Shown here: positions 26,432-37,600 of the stretch, piece after piece
How positions within the stretch are numbered: the first letter of the stretch is position 1
How the letters are laid out: each line of letters begins with the position of its first letter
NCBI GenBank assembly: GCA_028023455.1
Contig: JAQFVV010000279.1
Location: 248,001-312,000 of the forward strand
Length of the DNA: 64,000 nt
Direction of reading: 5' to 3'
Source of the DNA: Epiperipatus broadwayi
Taxonomy: Eukaryota; Onychophora; Udeonychophora; Euonychophora; Peripatidae
Program-made: the position numbers and the translations under genes
The notes under the pieces: generated by a model
Databases searched by the model: none
Seen by the model: only the letters and a program-made list of their open reading frames with translations
What the model was told of the DNA's origin: nothing

Positions 26432-27640
26432 TTGCATTTCTGATGTTTTTCTTTGTCTCACACATCAATGTAAAATATATGATAAAATGATTATTTGTTT
26501 TCAGAAAATAATAAATTTGACTTCAATTGATAGATATTTCAGTCTACTACTGAAATAAATTTTAAATGTTCACATTTTGTTTCTGTAAATAGTAAAAAAT
26601 GAGGATGTAATCAAAACAAAGACTTTACATGTCATCATTTTTAGAAACATTATTTTCAGTTTATAAATTTATGATAAAATGATTATTATTTACAAGAAAA
26701 TAAAAAATTTGACTTTGTTTGATAGATCTAACCTCTTCAGCTTCACCTATTTAAATAGAAAGTAGGTTGAAGTAAAGAAGTTAGTCTCTTTTCTTCCATA
26801 GCGTACGCTTGTGGTTAAAACACCTGTAGAGGTCCCTACTATCACATTTTTACACGAATATTATCAAGGTTATAGCCTCAGTAAATATTACTTACTACTG
26901 AAATAAATATTAAATGTTCACATTTTGTTTCTGTAAATATTAAAAAAATGAGACCACAATTAAAACAAAGACATTACATCCCATTATACATCAACATTTC
27001 TAGAAAGATTATTTTCAGTTTATAAAATCAATAAAATATTTCTGTTTCTCATTATTTTTAAAAATGTGATTGAATATTTATTTATTTCTCTTATATCTAA
27101 TGAATTATGCTTTAAAAGTTTAAATTTTATAAATATTTATTGCTAAATAATATTTTTTACTGTAAATATAACATAGATTGTTTATTGTCAAAGTTAGAAT
27201 TTTTTAATTTGGTTGAGGCCATATTTACCTTAGCTGCTAATATAACATTATATTTTTGAAAATAAAGTATTTCAAGGCAAAATAAGTTATTAATAATTTA
27301 TATTTCTTGATATCTAATATAGTGCAAATCATTTTTAAAAAAAAATTAAAACCATAATAAATTTGCAAATAAACATGTTTTTGCAACATTGGAAACTGCA
27401 TTGTTATAAAATGCAAAACATTTTACACCCTTGGCAAAAGACAATAGCTGAATATGTCAGGGTGGGGTTTATGTCTATTGTAAAAATGTGAATTTTGAAT
27501 TTCCCTCCTTTTAGCACAGAATTTTTGGAAAAAAATATTACACTAAAATATACCATTTTATACACATTTTAATGTATAATACTTACCAAAAAATTCACTA
27601 GGGGGTGAATTATCCAAAAGATGAAATAATTCGGTGCAAC
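26432..27640 (+). repeat. Long inverted repeat, left arm
   Basis: It matches the reverse complement of 31437-32476. Shared landmarks, in order, are 'tttctgatgtttttctttgt', 'aatatatgataaaatgatt', 'tgttcacattttgtttctg', 'tttcagtttataaa', 'aatataccattttatacaca' and 'aattcactaggggg'. A sub-unit of about 220-400 bp is repeated inside each arm. The left arm has about 165 bp of extra sequence (26730-26895) that the right arm lacks. No coding sequence seen. Confidence 0.7.
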
Positions 27641-27951
27641 CAGTAGTAATGTTAGTAATTATTCTATTTATAAAACATTACAATGAGATGGAAATTGAGT
27701 CATTTTATGTCTTGTGTAATTTTTTAGTTGTTAGCAAAAAAATATTCCAATGGTTTTAAAAGCACTATGACTTATTTTGATTCTTCAACAAATTTTTACA
27801 GCAATAAAATAACTTATTTGACATTCTAAAATGTTTAATAAAGAATTAGAAGCTTCTTGTAATTATTTTGCTAAATACAAGTGACAGTTATATTATGATA
27901 TATATAAAATACATATTTTGCAGGTTCATCCGTGTTAAAAACTTTTAATAT

Positions 27952-28001
27952 TAATATACTGATGTTTCAACTTGGTCACACAAGCCATCTGCAGAGTTAT
28001 A
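27952..28001 (-). ncRNA. Hammerhead ribozyme-like motif at Penelope-like element 3' end
   Basis: Minus strand: core CTGCAGA (27994-27988; one change from CUGANGA). Helix II is GGCTTG / CAAGTT around TGTGAC (six pairs, two of them G-U). Then GAA (27968-27966), the helix III strand ACAT (27965-27962) and cleavage base C (27961). Helix I pairs ACT before the core with AGT after the cleavage base. It lies about 90 bp downstream of the GIY-YIG stop. Penelope-like elements are known to carry hammerhead motifs; the core change suggests this copy is inactive. Confidence 0.6.
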
Positions 28002-28087
28002 AAAGGTAGAAAGATGGTTGTAGAGGCGCTACAATCACTGATTTGAATAAAATGTTAAAATTCCATCAATAGCAAAAAATGTTAAAT

Positions 28088-28440
28088 CTAGGAATGTTTT
28101 TTAAAAAAATCTTTCCAAATAGGAGGAAGTTTACATGTATCATCTCGCTTATTGATACAATCTGGCCTTTTAAGTATCTCAATGGCTTCTCTAATTTTGC
28201 ATTGGTAGAAATTATCACATCTGGATATGATCCTGGTACTAGAAAAATCAATTTTATGACCTGAATCTATAGTATGGAGTGAGAGTGCTGCTGATGATGA
28301 GTGTTGTTTAACTGCATTAGCATGCTCATCTCTCCTAACACTGATGCAACGATTACTCATACCTATGTAAGAAGCTTTACAATTTTTACATGAGATTTGA
28401 TAGACACCATGAGATTCAAGAGGGATTGAATCCTTAGGCT
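28088..28440 (-). pseudogene. GIY-YIG endonuclease domain of the Penelope-like element
   Basis: The frame contains GVYQISCKNCKASYIGMS (about 28410-28357), in which GVY and YIG are the two signature blocks and CKNC is the cysteine pair common in Penelope endonucleases. R and H residues follow (SVRRDEHANA), as does a conserved E in CKIREAIEI. The stop is at 28088. The 5' part of the domain precedes the only ATG at 28360, so it is part of a fused RT-endonuclease protein, not a separate gene. A frameshift separates it from the RT near 28600. The enzyme would make the target-site break. Confidence 0.8.
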
Positions 28441-28592
28441 TGGTTATTATATTGCTGATCTTTTGATGAGCAGAAAATGCTGTATCTATATTATAGCTTT
28501 TTAATATACGTCCAATATTGTCTGTAGTTCCTTTTACATATGGAACACAAATCCTAATAGCTGATTTATCATCTTTTTGTTTCCTATTTTGT

Positions 28593-29170
28593 CTATTTTG
28601 GGCTTGAAATAAGGCTTTTTTTTATAAATTTGTAATTACAACTATTTGCTAATAAAACACTATTAATATGATTTATTTCTTCTTTCAGATGTGTCTCATC
28701 TGAAAGGTTAATTGCTCTATTTAAAAGAGTTTTGGCTACAGAAAATATCTGAGTTGGGTGATGATGAGAATGGAAATGGAAATATCTGTCTCTGTATGTA
28801 TCCTTTCTGTAAATAGAAAAAGATAAACTATTTGGTGTTCTGGTGACTAGAACATCAAGAAAAGGGAGTTTTCCATCAGACTCTGTCTCCATTGTAAATT
28901 TAATATGAGGATGCATATTATTTAAATGTAAGAAAAAATTATCTAATTTATTTTTTCCATGTTGCCATATGACAAAAGTGTCATCTATGTATCTGAGCCA
29001 AATGAGAGGTTTTAAAGATGATGATTCTAAAGCACGAGTTTCTATATATTCCATGAATAAATCAGCTATTACTTCTGAGATAGGTGAGCCCATAGAAGTA
29101 CCAAAAACTTGTCTGTAATGCTGTCCATTGTAAACAAAATATGTATTTAAGAGACAATGTTTAATTAAAG

Positions 29171-29171
<1 letters not shown>
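28593..29171 (-). pseudogene. Penelope-like reverse transcriptase, 5'-truncated
   Basis: From about 29171 the translation gives a telomerase-like/Penelope RT: FVYNGQHYRQVFGTSMGSPI (about 29135-29076), then IADLFMEYIE, WLRYIDDTFVIW with the catalytic YIDD (about 29010-28975), and GKLPFLDVLVTR (about 28876-28841). The upstream part of the 304-codon open frame (29507-29172) is AT microsatellite and LTR-like DNA, not RT. The stop near 28593 is a frameshift at a poly-T run; coding similarity resumes in another frame toward the GIY-YIG domain. Confidence 0.85.

Positions 29172-29176
<5 letters not shown>

Positions 29177-29231
<55 letters not shown>
29177..29231. repeat. (AT)n microsatellite
   Basis: A clean dinucleotide run between the truncated Penelope-like element and the LTR-like block. 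Confidence 0.95.
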
Positions 29232-29234
<3 letters not shown>

Positions 29235-30492
29235 GACGACCACGTAAAGTCGTCGACACACATATATATTTATTAATAAAATTAGAAAGTAATAAAGGTG
29301 AAATAAATTAGCTAATAATTTTTTTTTAAAAAAAAAGAAAGGAAAAGAAAAAAATTGAAATTCTAATGTCAAAATTACTGTGGATTTTGTAATAGTAAGA
29401 GAAGGGGAGGGTGGCTGCATAAATAAAGAAATGCATCTCTTTCTCTCTTGTAAGTCAAATGCTAGAAAGTTATTTTGTTTATTGTGGGAGAGGGGACATG
29501 GATGCATAAAAAAAATGTGTTTCTTCTCTCTTTAAAAAAAAAATATTAAAACAAATGAAAATAAATGTAAAACGTAAATGTGAAAAAAATGAATGAATTG
29601 TAAACTTTAAATAAAATAAATGTAATATGTGATATATAAAAAAGAAACAATATGGCCGTAGGTGTGAAAGTCTGTTGGACAAATTAAATTCCACAGACAA
29701 AGAAATGTTATCAATGGAAGATCTTTGCCTGATCTGTTAAATTAATTGGGCTTTACATTCCAGCCACTAATTAAATAAAGAAACATAATGATAAGAATTG
29801 ATTGGAAATCTAAGTCTTAATTAAAATTTTTTAAAAACAATGAACAAAAGAATGAGATTAAGAAAATTACAATTTTTGTCTGCCATTGCTAGTAGAGACT
29901 TTAGAGAAGCAACAGCTAAAAGAAAATGGAAGAAGTGCGTGGCTAGTGGCATTAAAGGGACGTGGGTTCGGATTCAAGTCACTCATCACTGACTCAATGT
30001 AAGATCTTTGCCTGACCTGCTAGAGGGATCACCGCTTCTGTAGATGTTAATTGAACCTCAACCAGCAAACTGGATGAAAATAACCCCACAAACTGAGGAA
30101 GTTAATGGAGAACCTAAGGAATCAACAAGCAAAAACTAGAACGAAAATAACCCCACAAACTGAGGAAGTTAATCAAGAGCACTCAGAAGAAATACTCATG
30201 GGACAATTACAACAAAGCCTAGGTAAAAGCACACATGCATTTTCATTTATCTATTATTCATAACTAAATATAAAATCCATGATTTGATAGAATAGAACTC
30301 TATCAGCAGGACTTTAAGAACTTTAATATCTGATCTATTTTCATATATTTATTATAGCCAAGTATTTATAAGTGTGTGTTTATTATTGTTATTATAATGT
30401 AATTTTTTATATAAAGTGTGAATATTATTATTAAACATATTTGTCATTAAATTTCGTATCCTTGCTTAATTCTCCTATCACCAAGCTACGAC
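29232..30492 (+). mobile_element. Probable solo LTR (TGTGACGA ... TACGACA)
   Basis: The block starts TGTGACGACC and ends GCTACGACA, the TG...CA form of a retroviral-type LTR. A TTAAACATATTTGTC-type stretch lies near the end, and the last 40 bp are a mixed-composition tail as in LTR ends. It includes a 31-bp direct repeat ('gaaaataaccccacaaac...', about 30075 and 30137) and a tRNA-like B-box patch near 29965. No target-site duplication is visible; an (AT)n run is on the left and poly-G on the right. An alternative is that the G run (30488-30494) is a polypurine tract for an LTR starting at about 30503. Confidence 0.4.
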
Positions 30493-30766
30493 AGGGGGGA
30501 AACTGTAAGTAGTGATTAAAGGGGCATACTGATTTGTTTAAGATATTCTTGTGCTGCTTGTTCATGCGAAATCCCAATTCTAAAAAATAAATAGCAAGCA
30601 CTGGACATTCACTAAGTTTCTTTGAAATAGTTTGCTCTGTTCAGCAGCCGAGAGTTTTGGCTGGGAAAAATAATGCCAAGATAATATGTATGTATTGCCT
30701 AGGGGTTCACTCAAGGGTATAGATATGAAGTTAAATTTGTATCTGTATTAGCTCTCTGCTTGTATT

Positions 30767-30961
30767 GTAACGGCGTTGGTTAAAATAATGAATAAGATAA
30801 TAAAGAATCTAAGTTGAAAACAATAAATGGATAAAGAATCAAAGTCGGAGAAAGAATTAAAGTATAATAAATTAAGTATAATGTAGAATAAAATAATCAA
30901 AATAAATATAGTTGAAAGTACAAATACTTACTCAACCGTACGAATAACCATTTCCGTTATA
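30767..30961. mobile_element. Short element with imperfect terminal inverted repeats
   Basis: The left end TGTAACGGcgttGGTTA and the complement of the right end TATAACGGaaatGGTTA match in 13 of 17 positions or better. The interior is AT-rich and noncoding. It could be a MITE or a small LTR. No target duplication was established. Confidence 0.35.
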
Positions 30962-31436
30962 ATATATATATATATATATTAGCATTTAAAACTAAAGAGT
31001 AATTGGATATAATTTGTCCATAGCATTTGAATAAGCATCAAATAGGAATTTATCATTTACTTTATATATTGATGTGATTGGATATTATAAACTTTAATAT
31101 TATCTAAAAGGATGATTTTATTACAAAGTGTTATAAGTTGGTAAAAGTGGAGAGATATGTTATGTTAATTAATACCATTATTAAGTATTTAATCTTACTA
31201 TAATTAACTTAATTAATAAAAATATATTGATATTATTGGAATAGCATAGCTGAGTTAGCATTACTTTTATTTTATTTAATTGTAGTTGGAAATCAATTAG
31301 TGAATCATGCATTTATTTAGATATCATTGATATTTTAGATTTATAGGACATATAAAATTATTGTCTCATCCACTCATGAAAAATTTTATTTAAATATAAA
31401 TAATGTTTAATCCAATTATACTTCAAATGACAGACA
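30962..31436. other. Intergenic AT-rich DNA, nothing recognised
   Basis: A short (AT)n run is followed by low-complexity sequence. Confidence 0.5.
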
Positions 31437-32476
31437 AATGTCTTTTGGCAATTAGCCCCCTAGTGAATTTTTCTGTAAGTATTATTTGTGAAAATGTGTG
31501 TAAAACGGTATATTTTATTATATTTTTTTTTTGCCCAAAATTTCTGCAAAAAACTGCAAAATTCCCACTTTCATAATAGTCATAGTCCCCGGACCCTGAC
31601 ATGATCAGCCATTAAGGGTTGCCAAGGCTGTAAAATGTTCAGCATTTTACAATGTTGAATCTTTCAACAATGCAAAACATGTTTATTTAAAAATTTATTA
31701 AATTTTTAGATATTTTAAAAAAAAATAATTTACATTATATTTATTGGATATCAACAAATATAAAGTATTAATAACTTATTTTGACTTGAAATACTTTATT
31801 TTCAAAAATATAACATTCTATTAGCAGCTAATGTAAATATGGACTGAAGCAAATTTGGAAACTTGCTATGATATAAACAATGTACTTATATTTATGAGGA
31901 AGACAATAATCACAATTTTGCAATAAATATTTTTTAAAAAATAAACTTTTAAAACATAATTCATTAGATATTAGAGAAACAAATAATTATTTGTTCAAGT
32001 TTCTAAAAATATTCAGAAACAAAGAAGATTTCATTGATTTTATAAACTGAAAATAATCTTTCTAGAAACAATGATGTATAATGGCTTTGTTTTGATTATG
32101 TTCTCATTTTTTAATATTTACAGAAACAAATACTGAACATTTAAAATTTATTTCAGTAGTAAGCAAGAATATCTATCAAATGAAGTCAAATTTGTTATTT
32201 TCTGATAAGTAATAATCATTTTATCATATATTTTATGTTGACATAAACTGAAAATAATTTATCTAGAAATGATGATGTATAAAGTCTTTGTTTTGATTAC
32301 ATACTCATTTTTTTAATATTTACAAAAACAAAATGTGAACATTTAAAATTTATTTCAGTTGTAAACATTAATATCTATCAAATGAAGTCATTTTTTTATT
32401 ATCTGATAAGTAATAATCATTTTATCATATATTTTACATTGACATGAAGACAAAGAAAAACATCAGAAATAGAAAA
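31437..32476 (-). repeat. Long inverted repeat, right arm
   Basis: It is the inverted partner of 26432-27640. It contains a tandem duplication of about 210 bp (32041-32255 and 32256-32450), each unit carrying 'aaactgaaaataat', 'ttttgattac/g' and 'atctatcaaatgaagtca'. The arms are about 3.8 kb apart and enclose the Penelope-like fragment and the LTR-like block. Confidence 0.7.
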
Positions 32477-32479
32477 ATT

Positions 32480-33140
32480 TGGTAAGGTTAACTTTTAGTA
32501 TAAGTTTGTGTTATGATAAACAGTGTTTTGATTCATAAGCAATATTAAGGTTTATTTATCTAATTCTTTGTCATTATTTTTATTTGCATATAAGTGGTGT
32601 ATATAATAGGTACAGATCATTGCTTATAATATATTTGATTTTATTGCTTTATTTTTAATCTATTGAAAATAATATTCATATTTTCATGATAGCTTGAAAT
32701 AATGATTTTCTTGTTTTCTAACTATTTTATATGCTATTTGGAGTTTATGAGGTTACAACAAAGATTATTATCATTGTTTTAGTGAATTAAGTGTTAGATG
32801 GTTATTAGTTGATTAATATTCACTTTAGTTTATTTTCATTCTGTTATAAATGATGCTGCTACAATTCATGGGCACTATTAAATTAGGATTGTGCTTCTTT
32901 GGTTCATATTCTTATTTTGTTACAAATGGTGAATAATAATTAGGCTATGACTAAACATATAGTATGAAGCATATTTGTATTTTGATATAAATGGTGATCA
33001 ACGATTGGACTTTATTTTCATTCATATTATATTAAAGTTGTCGTTTCTCATTGTCATTATTTAATTCTGTTAAAAATGCCACCCAAAATCTGTAGGGCTA
33101 TTAAATAAAAGCTTAGCATCATTTGTATTCTGTTACTATA
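32480..33140. other. Intergenic AT-rich DNA, nothing recognised
   Basis: Several similar phrases of the type 'cattctgttataaatg' recur about every 80-110 bp (32840, 32925, 32985, 33065), suggesting a worn-down minisatellite. Confidence 0.45.
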
Positions 33141-33147
33141 TATATAT

Positions 33148-34215
33148 ACACCTGGGTCTCTTTTTACGTGGACTTATTTAACACAATTTTGAAGTTACGT
33201 GATTCGTGTTTCACCGGAAGTCGAACTCCGATATTGCACTATTACTTTAAATAATAAATTTTGTGCACTTACGTTATATTGAAAGTAATAGCACATTATT
33301 GGAATGTGACTTTCAACTTAGTAATTTCAATATTTTCAGTGCTTTATAATAGTAAGATTTTATGCAATAATGAAATTAAAATCATGATTTCCACATTTTA
33401 TGTATACACACATTAAATTTTACAAGATTATAGTGTAAATTTGTTCAAACATTGTGCGTGTTGATTTTGCATTTTAAATCACATTCTGTTTTTGCTTTTT
33501 AAAAAAGAATGAAATCAATTATTAATCATTTAGTGTCCACAAGTTTATTTTTAAAAGGTCAGTAATAGCAATGGGAACAATTAAATTTGACAATTAAAAA
33601 TTAAAATCTGATTTTTAATTGTAATTAACAATTTAAAAATTACTTACAGTGACTTGAAATAATGTGATGTGAAATTTGATTTTTAAACGGAATTGAAAAT
33701 TAAAGACAAAAATAAGAATTTAATTTTTAGTTGTTAGTTTCATAAACAATTAATAAAATCATCATCTCAAAGATTAATTACTAATTACATTGTCACCAGA
33801 AAAACATTGTCACAACATGAGTGTGAAGTTGGCGCTAGTTGTTTGCAAACGAACGTGTTTTGGAAAATAGCTATAATAATTAAAATGTGTATAAAAATGT
33901 AAATTACTGTACTGTAAATTATGCATAAAGATATATTATTTTGAATAAAATTAAATATTATAGTTAAAAAAAGTTTGTCTTGTATTATTTTTTTTCAAAT
34001 TTGAAATTTTTTATTAGTCATATTTAATTTCCTTATTTTTTTGCACGCAAATTTTAAAATAATTTTACGTTGGTGCTTTGCTTTTATGCGAATTTTGAAA
34101 AATCACAGAATGCACCCCCCCTTTTTTCAATATAAGTTACATCTATTTTTGCGTGATTTCGTTTGCATGTGTTTTCTGACGAACCTATCTATCGCGTAAA
34201 ACGAGACCCAGGTGT
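33148..34215. mobile_element. Candidate TIR DNA transposon, non-autonomous, 1.07 kb
   Basis: The left end ACACCTGGGTCTC (33148-33160) is exactly inverted at the right end, GAGACCCAGGTGT (34203-34215). Pairing continues with one or two mismatches (TTTTTACG against GTTTTACG). Both flanks are TA repeats, so the target duplication cannot be read with certainty. The interior is AT-rich with no open frame of note, so a transposase source is not visible here. The superfamily is unknown. Confidence 0.65.
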
Positions 34216-34555
34216 GTATATATATATGCATGGGTGTAATGATATTTTTATTTGACCTCTGTATTTCTTTGAAGTTATATACATAATCTTGTAATTAAAT
34301 AGTAATAAATACAGTAACATAAATATATATAATAAAAAATAAAAGAAACTATGTTAATATATAAATGCAAGCATGACTTAATAAACAGACAAGCAGCAAA
34401 TGTTGTGGGAAGGTTAGACTTTGAAAGTGTGCTTGAAAGAATTAGTAGACAAAGACTATGGAGATAGTTGAAAGCACTCTTAGATGAATAAAAAAATTAA
34501 ATTATACTTTATATATATATGTTATTGTAATTATTAATATTTAATTACAAGATTA

Positions 34556-34589
<34 letters not shown>

Positions 34590-34592
34590 TTA

Positions 34593-34636
<44 letters not shown>

Positions 34637-35080
34637 TCAAATAATGTTCTAATTGGGACTTTATTATTTGTCTGGTTAACAAACATTATTGTCATCCCTT
34701 GTCAATATTGATTAATTTCCCATTAAATATTTATTGCTTACAAGTCTATAAAATTAGATCTTAATTAAGAAATTTTGTTTCTGAGGGTTTAAATTTTTTT
34801 TATTCAGATTGATAAATAATTAATATATCTTATAACTATTGATGGAGTAGCTGTTAAATTATTATATGCAAGTCTGCTGTCATATAAATTATAAATACAA
34901 TAACCTACGAATGAATTTAAAAATGAGAATTCAATTTATTGCATAACAATTTCTATTTTTAAATAAAAGACAAACAGAACAATTAAATTTATGATCATTA
35001 TCATTTTTAATTATTGTCGATACTTTACAGGAAAAAAAGTTTTGTAAACTTATTCCAATTCCTTTGCCCCATATCATCAC
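34216..35080. other. Intergenic AT-rich DNA with (AT)n runs
   Basis: (AT)n runs at about 34556-34586 and 34592-34632; the first forms an 'acttatata...tatataagt' hairpin. No gene was recognised. Confidence 0.6.
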
Positions 35081-35084
35081 TTCT

Positions 35085-35200
35085 TAATAAATTTGTCCAT
35101 CCATCTTACACATGGTATTTTTTTAGGCCTTTTACTATCTCTCAGAATTCAGTTTAAGTCTTTAACAACCTAACTGTTATCATATTTTAGAAATTTATAG
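35085..35200 (-). mobile_element. RTE 3' fragment
   Basis: The minus strand matches the C-terminal tail of the RTE copies ('tccatccatcttacacatgg', then 'ggccttttactatctctcag' and 'attcagtttaag'). Diverged. Confidence 0.6.
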
Positions 35201-35398
35201 ATCCCAGTTTCATTTCACAAACTCTTTATTATTATAATAGTATCAGTGATAACTGCTTCTCTCATGTCTTTTAGTTTTGATCTTCTTTTGTTTTTCCCAA
35301 AATTCTTCTCTTTATAATTAATTAAATGGCTTGAAGTTTTATTATTATTTTTTGTTAAATCTTCAGTTGTTATCACACACATACACACACATATATAT

Positions 35399-35906
35399 AT
35401 GAAAAACAAAAAACAAGTTAAAAACTTGCTAATGCTTGTATTTATGTCAACAGATGGCGTTCTACCAAAAACACCGTCAAGCGTATGTTTACATAAATGT
35501 CAGAGCATGCATTCACTATCTCTAACTTTAATTCCACTTTCAGATCATGATTTCATGCTATTTGCTATCATCAGTGAAAAACAGGAATAAGAAACTAGAT
35601 CTAAACACAAACTCTGAGCATTTATCAAACAGTTTCTATTCAGCTTGCAAGCGTGAATATTTTAGACACATAATGTCTTCAAACTCAGCATAGTAAGCCA
35701 GATAACTATGTGGGTCTGATCTCAGTTCAGCATCACCACATAGTAAAAGCCTCTGCAATATATATCATTGCTAGAAGGACCTCAAAGGTACATTTATGAA
35801 AACAAAAAACAAGTTAAAAACTTGCTAACGCTTGTATTTATGTCAACCGATGGCGTTCTACCAAAAACATACGCTTGATGGTGTTTTTGGTAGAACATCA
35901 TCTGTT

Positions 35907-35910
<4 letters not shown>
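35399..35910. repeat. Direct repeat plus 29-bp hairpin
   Basis: 'aaaaacaagttaaaaacttg' followed by 'gatggcgttctaccaaaaac' occurs at 35405-35470 and again at 35803-35868. The second copy is followed by its own inverted complement: arms 35841-35869 and 35882-35910 with a 12-nt loop and about three mismatches. The right half (35870-35910) is the inverse of 35441-35483. An (AT)n array (35911-35971) follows. Confidence 0.85.
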
Positions 35911-35974
<64 letters not shown>

Positions 35975-35975
<1 letters not shown>

Positions 35976-36935
35976 ACCCTCCATCATCACCTCTTTTGCC
36001 TTTCCTATCAACAAATCCCTAGGGGCACCAATTATATTGATCATAGAATAAACTACTAATCTGATCTTGCTTTAAAGTATTAATGAGACTCTTAAATGCT
36101 GACCTACCTTAGCTTAGCTCAGTTGGAGTCTACAGAGATCTATAAGGTGTAAAATATATACTAGATATGGGAGGAAATATTAAGATTAATAGGAACAAAA
36201 CATCTATTAAGTTTTAAAATAAATAAGTAACTGGTATTGGTAATGTCCTACCATTTAAAGTGACAAGTTATACTCTACACCTCATCTCCTCCCATCATCC
36301 ACATGTATTGAACAACCTCTACCATGTGATAAAATTAAATTAATAAAATAAAGATATAATGCTCATTAACTATACTGTATGGTAAGTTAGAGTTAAATAC
36401 AAAATAAAATATAACATTACTTAACTTTTAATTGTATAGTAATTTAAACTAAGTAACTGGATTAATGTTTAATCTAAAATATTAAGGGAATATCTCAGGG
36501 AATTAATTTATTGTATGGCTTAATTTCAAATCTATAATTTACAACAACTACTGATTACTATTATAAAAGTATGACACAAATTAAGCATTATTCTAATAAA
36601 TGGTAGGAGTTAGATAATGAAAGAAATAGAGTGCATTTTGATTTCAATTCATCATCTAAATAATAACTGAGTAATAATTTTCCAGAGAATCATTAATTAG
36701 TTAAACATTTCATATAGTGTCTGGATCAAGAAAGCAACATCATCAGATCTGAACATGGTCATCATTAAATTATGGAATAATGCAACCATATTATATTAGA
36801 TATGTAAGTGTGTGTGCATGTGTGGAAACATATGATGTGAATGCATGGCAAAGAAGAATTCTGAACAAAGCCTTTAAATAAATAAAACATTTATTACAAG
36901 ATAATTAAATAAACACTTGGTTTTTTTAGTTTATG
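35975..36935. other. Intergenic AT-rich DNA, nothing recognised
   Basis: No coding motif was seen; a few mixed-composition patches could not be assigned. Confidence 0.5.
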
Positions 36936-36939
36936 TATA

Positions 36940-36975
36940 TACATGTTTTGGAATAATTCCAACATCAATGATTAA
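36940..36975 (-). ncRNA. Degenerate hammerhead-like motif
   Basis: Minus strand: TTGATGT (36968-36962) where CUGANGA would be expected, a helix II hairpin GGAA/TTCC around a short loop, then AAA in the GAA position. A palindromic ACATGT (36946-36941) and A follow. Spacing fits the other motifs but three core bases differ, so this may be chance. Confidence 0.3.
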
Positions 36976-36989
36976 ATGGTCTACATAAA

Positions 36990-37600
36990 AACAAATAACA
37001 TCAAAATAAACTTTCTAGTATTTTATTTTAACATATGCCAGCTATCAGTTCATTCTGATAAGCTTATAAAAAGAAACATCATAATTCTAGCACTAAAATA
37101 ATAAACATAAAACTAAACTTCTTAGTATTTTACTTATAAAGTTTGCTCAAGCTATCAGTCAATTCTGATAAGCCTATGACACAGAGCCATTGTAATACTA
37201 GTGCTAAAATAATAAAATGTGAAACTAAACTTCTTCATATTTTACTTATAAAACATACTCAAGCTATCAGTCAATTCTGATAAGCCTATGACACAGAAAC
37301 AGTATAATAGTACACTAAGATAACTAGGTATGAAATTAACTTGTTGGCATCTTACTTCAAATACACATACATTACCAGTCAATTCTGATATGCTTATGGA
37401 AAAAAAAACTTTATTAAACATCACACCAGAATAATTAAACATAAAATTATTTTTGTATTTTATTTCCAATATACTCAAGCTATCAATCAATTGTAATATG
37501 CTTATGAAAATGAAAACTCTATTAAACACTGGCACCAAATTATAAAATGTGAAACTGAAATTCTTGGCATTTTTACTTCAAATACACATCAAAATAATAC
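36990..37600. repeat. Minisatellite of about 110 bp, five diverged units
   Basis: The landmark 'gctatcagtcaattctgata' (with changes) recurs at 37041, 37151, 37263, 37373 and 37479, spacings of 110, 112, 110 and 106 bp. Each unit also has 'aaactaaacttcttagtatt'-like and 'tatgaaa/acacag' blocks. A 98-codon minus-strand open frame across it is a repeat translation. Confidence 0.85.

Larger units (their letters stand above)
27952..29171 (-). mobile_element. Penelope-like element fragment (RT + GIY-YIG)
   Basis: A 5'-truncated Penelope-like element. On the minus strand a reverse transcriptase part (29171-28593) is followed in another frame by a GIY-YIG endonuclease (about 28440-28088), then a short 3' region with a hammerhead-like motif. 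RT plus C-terminal GIY-YIG is the hallmark of canonical Penelope elements. The 5' end stops at an (AT)n array (29177-29231). Confidence 0.85.

Noticed and set aside
28079-28264. Plus-strand 61-codon frame
   Set aside because: Shadow of the minus-strand GIY-YIG domain.
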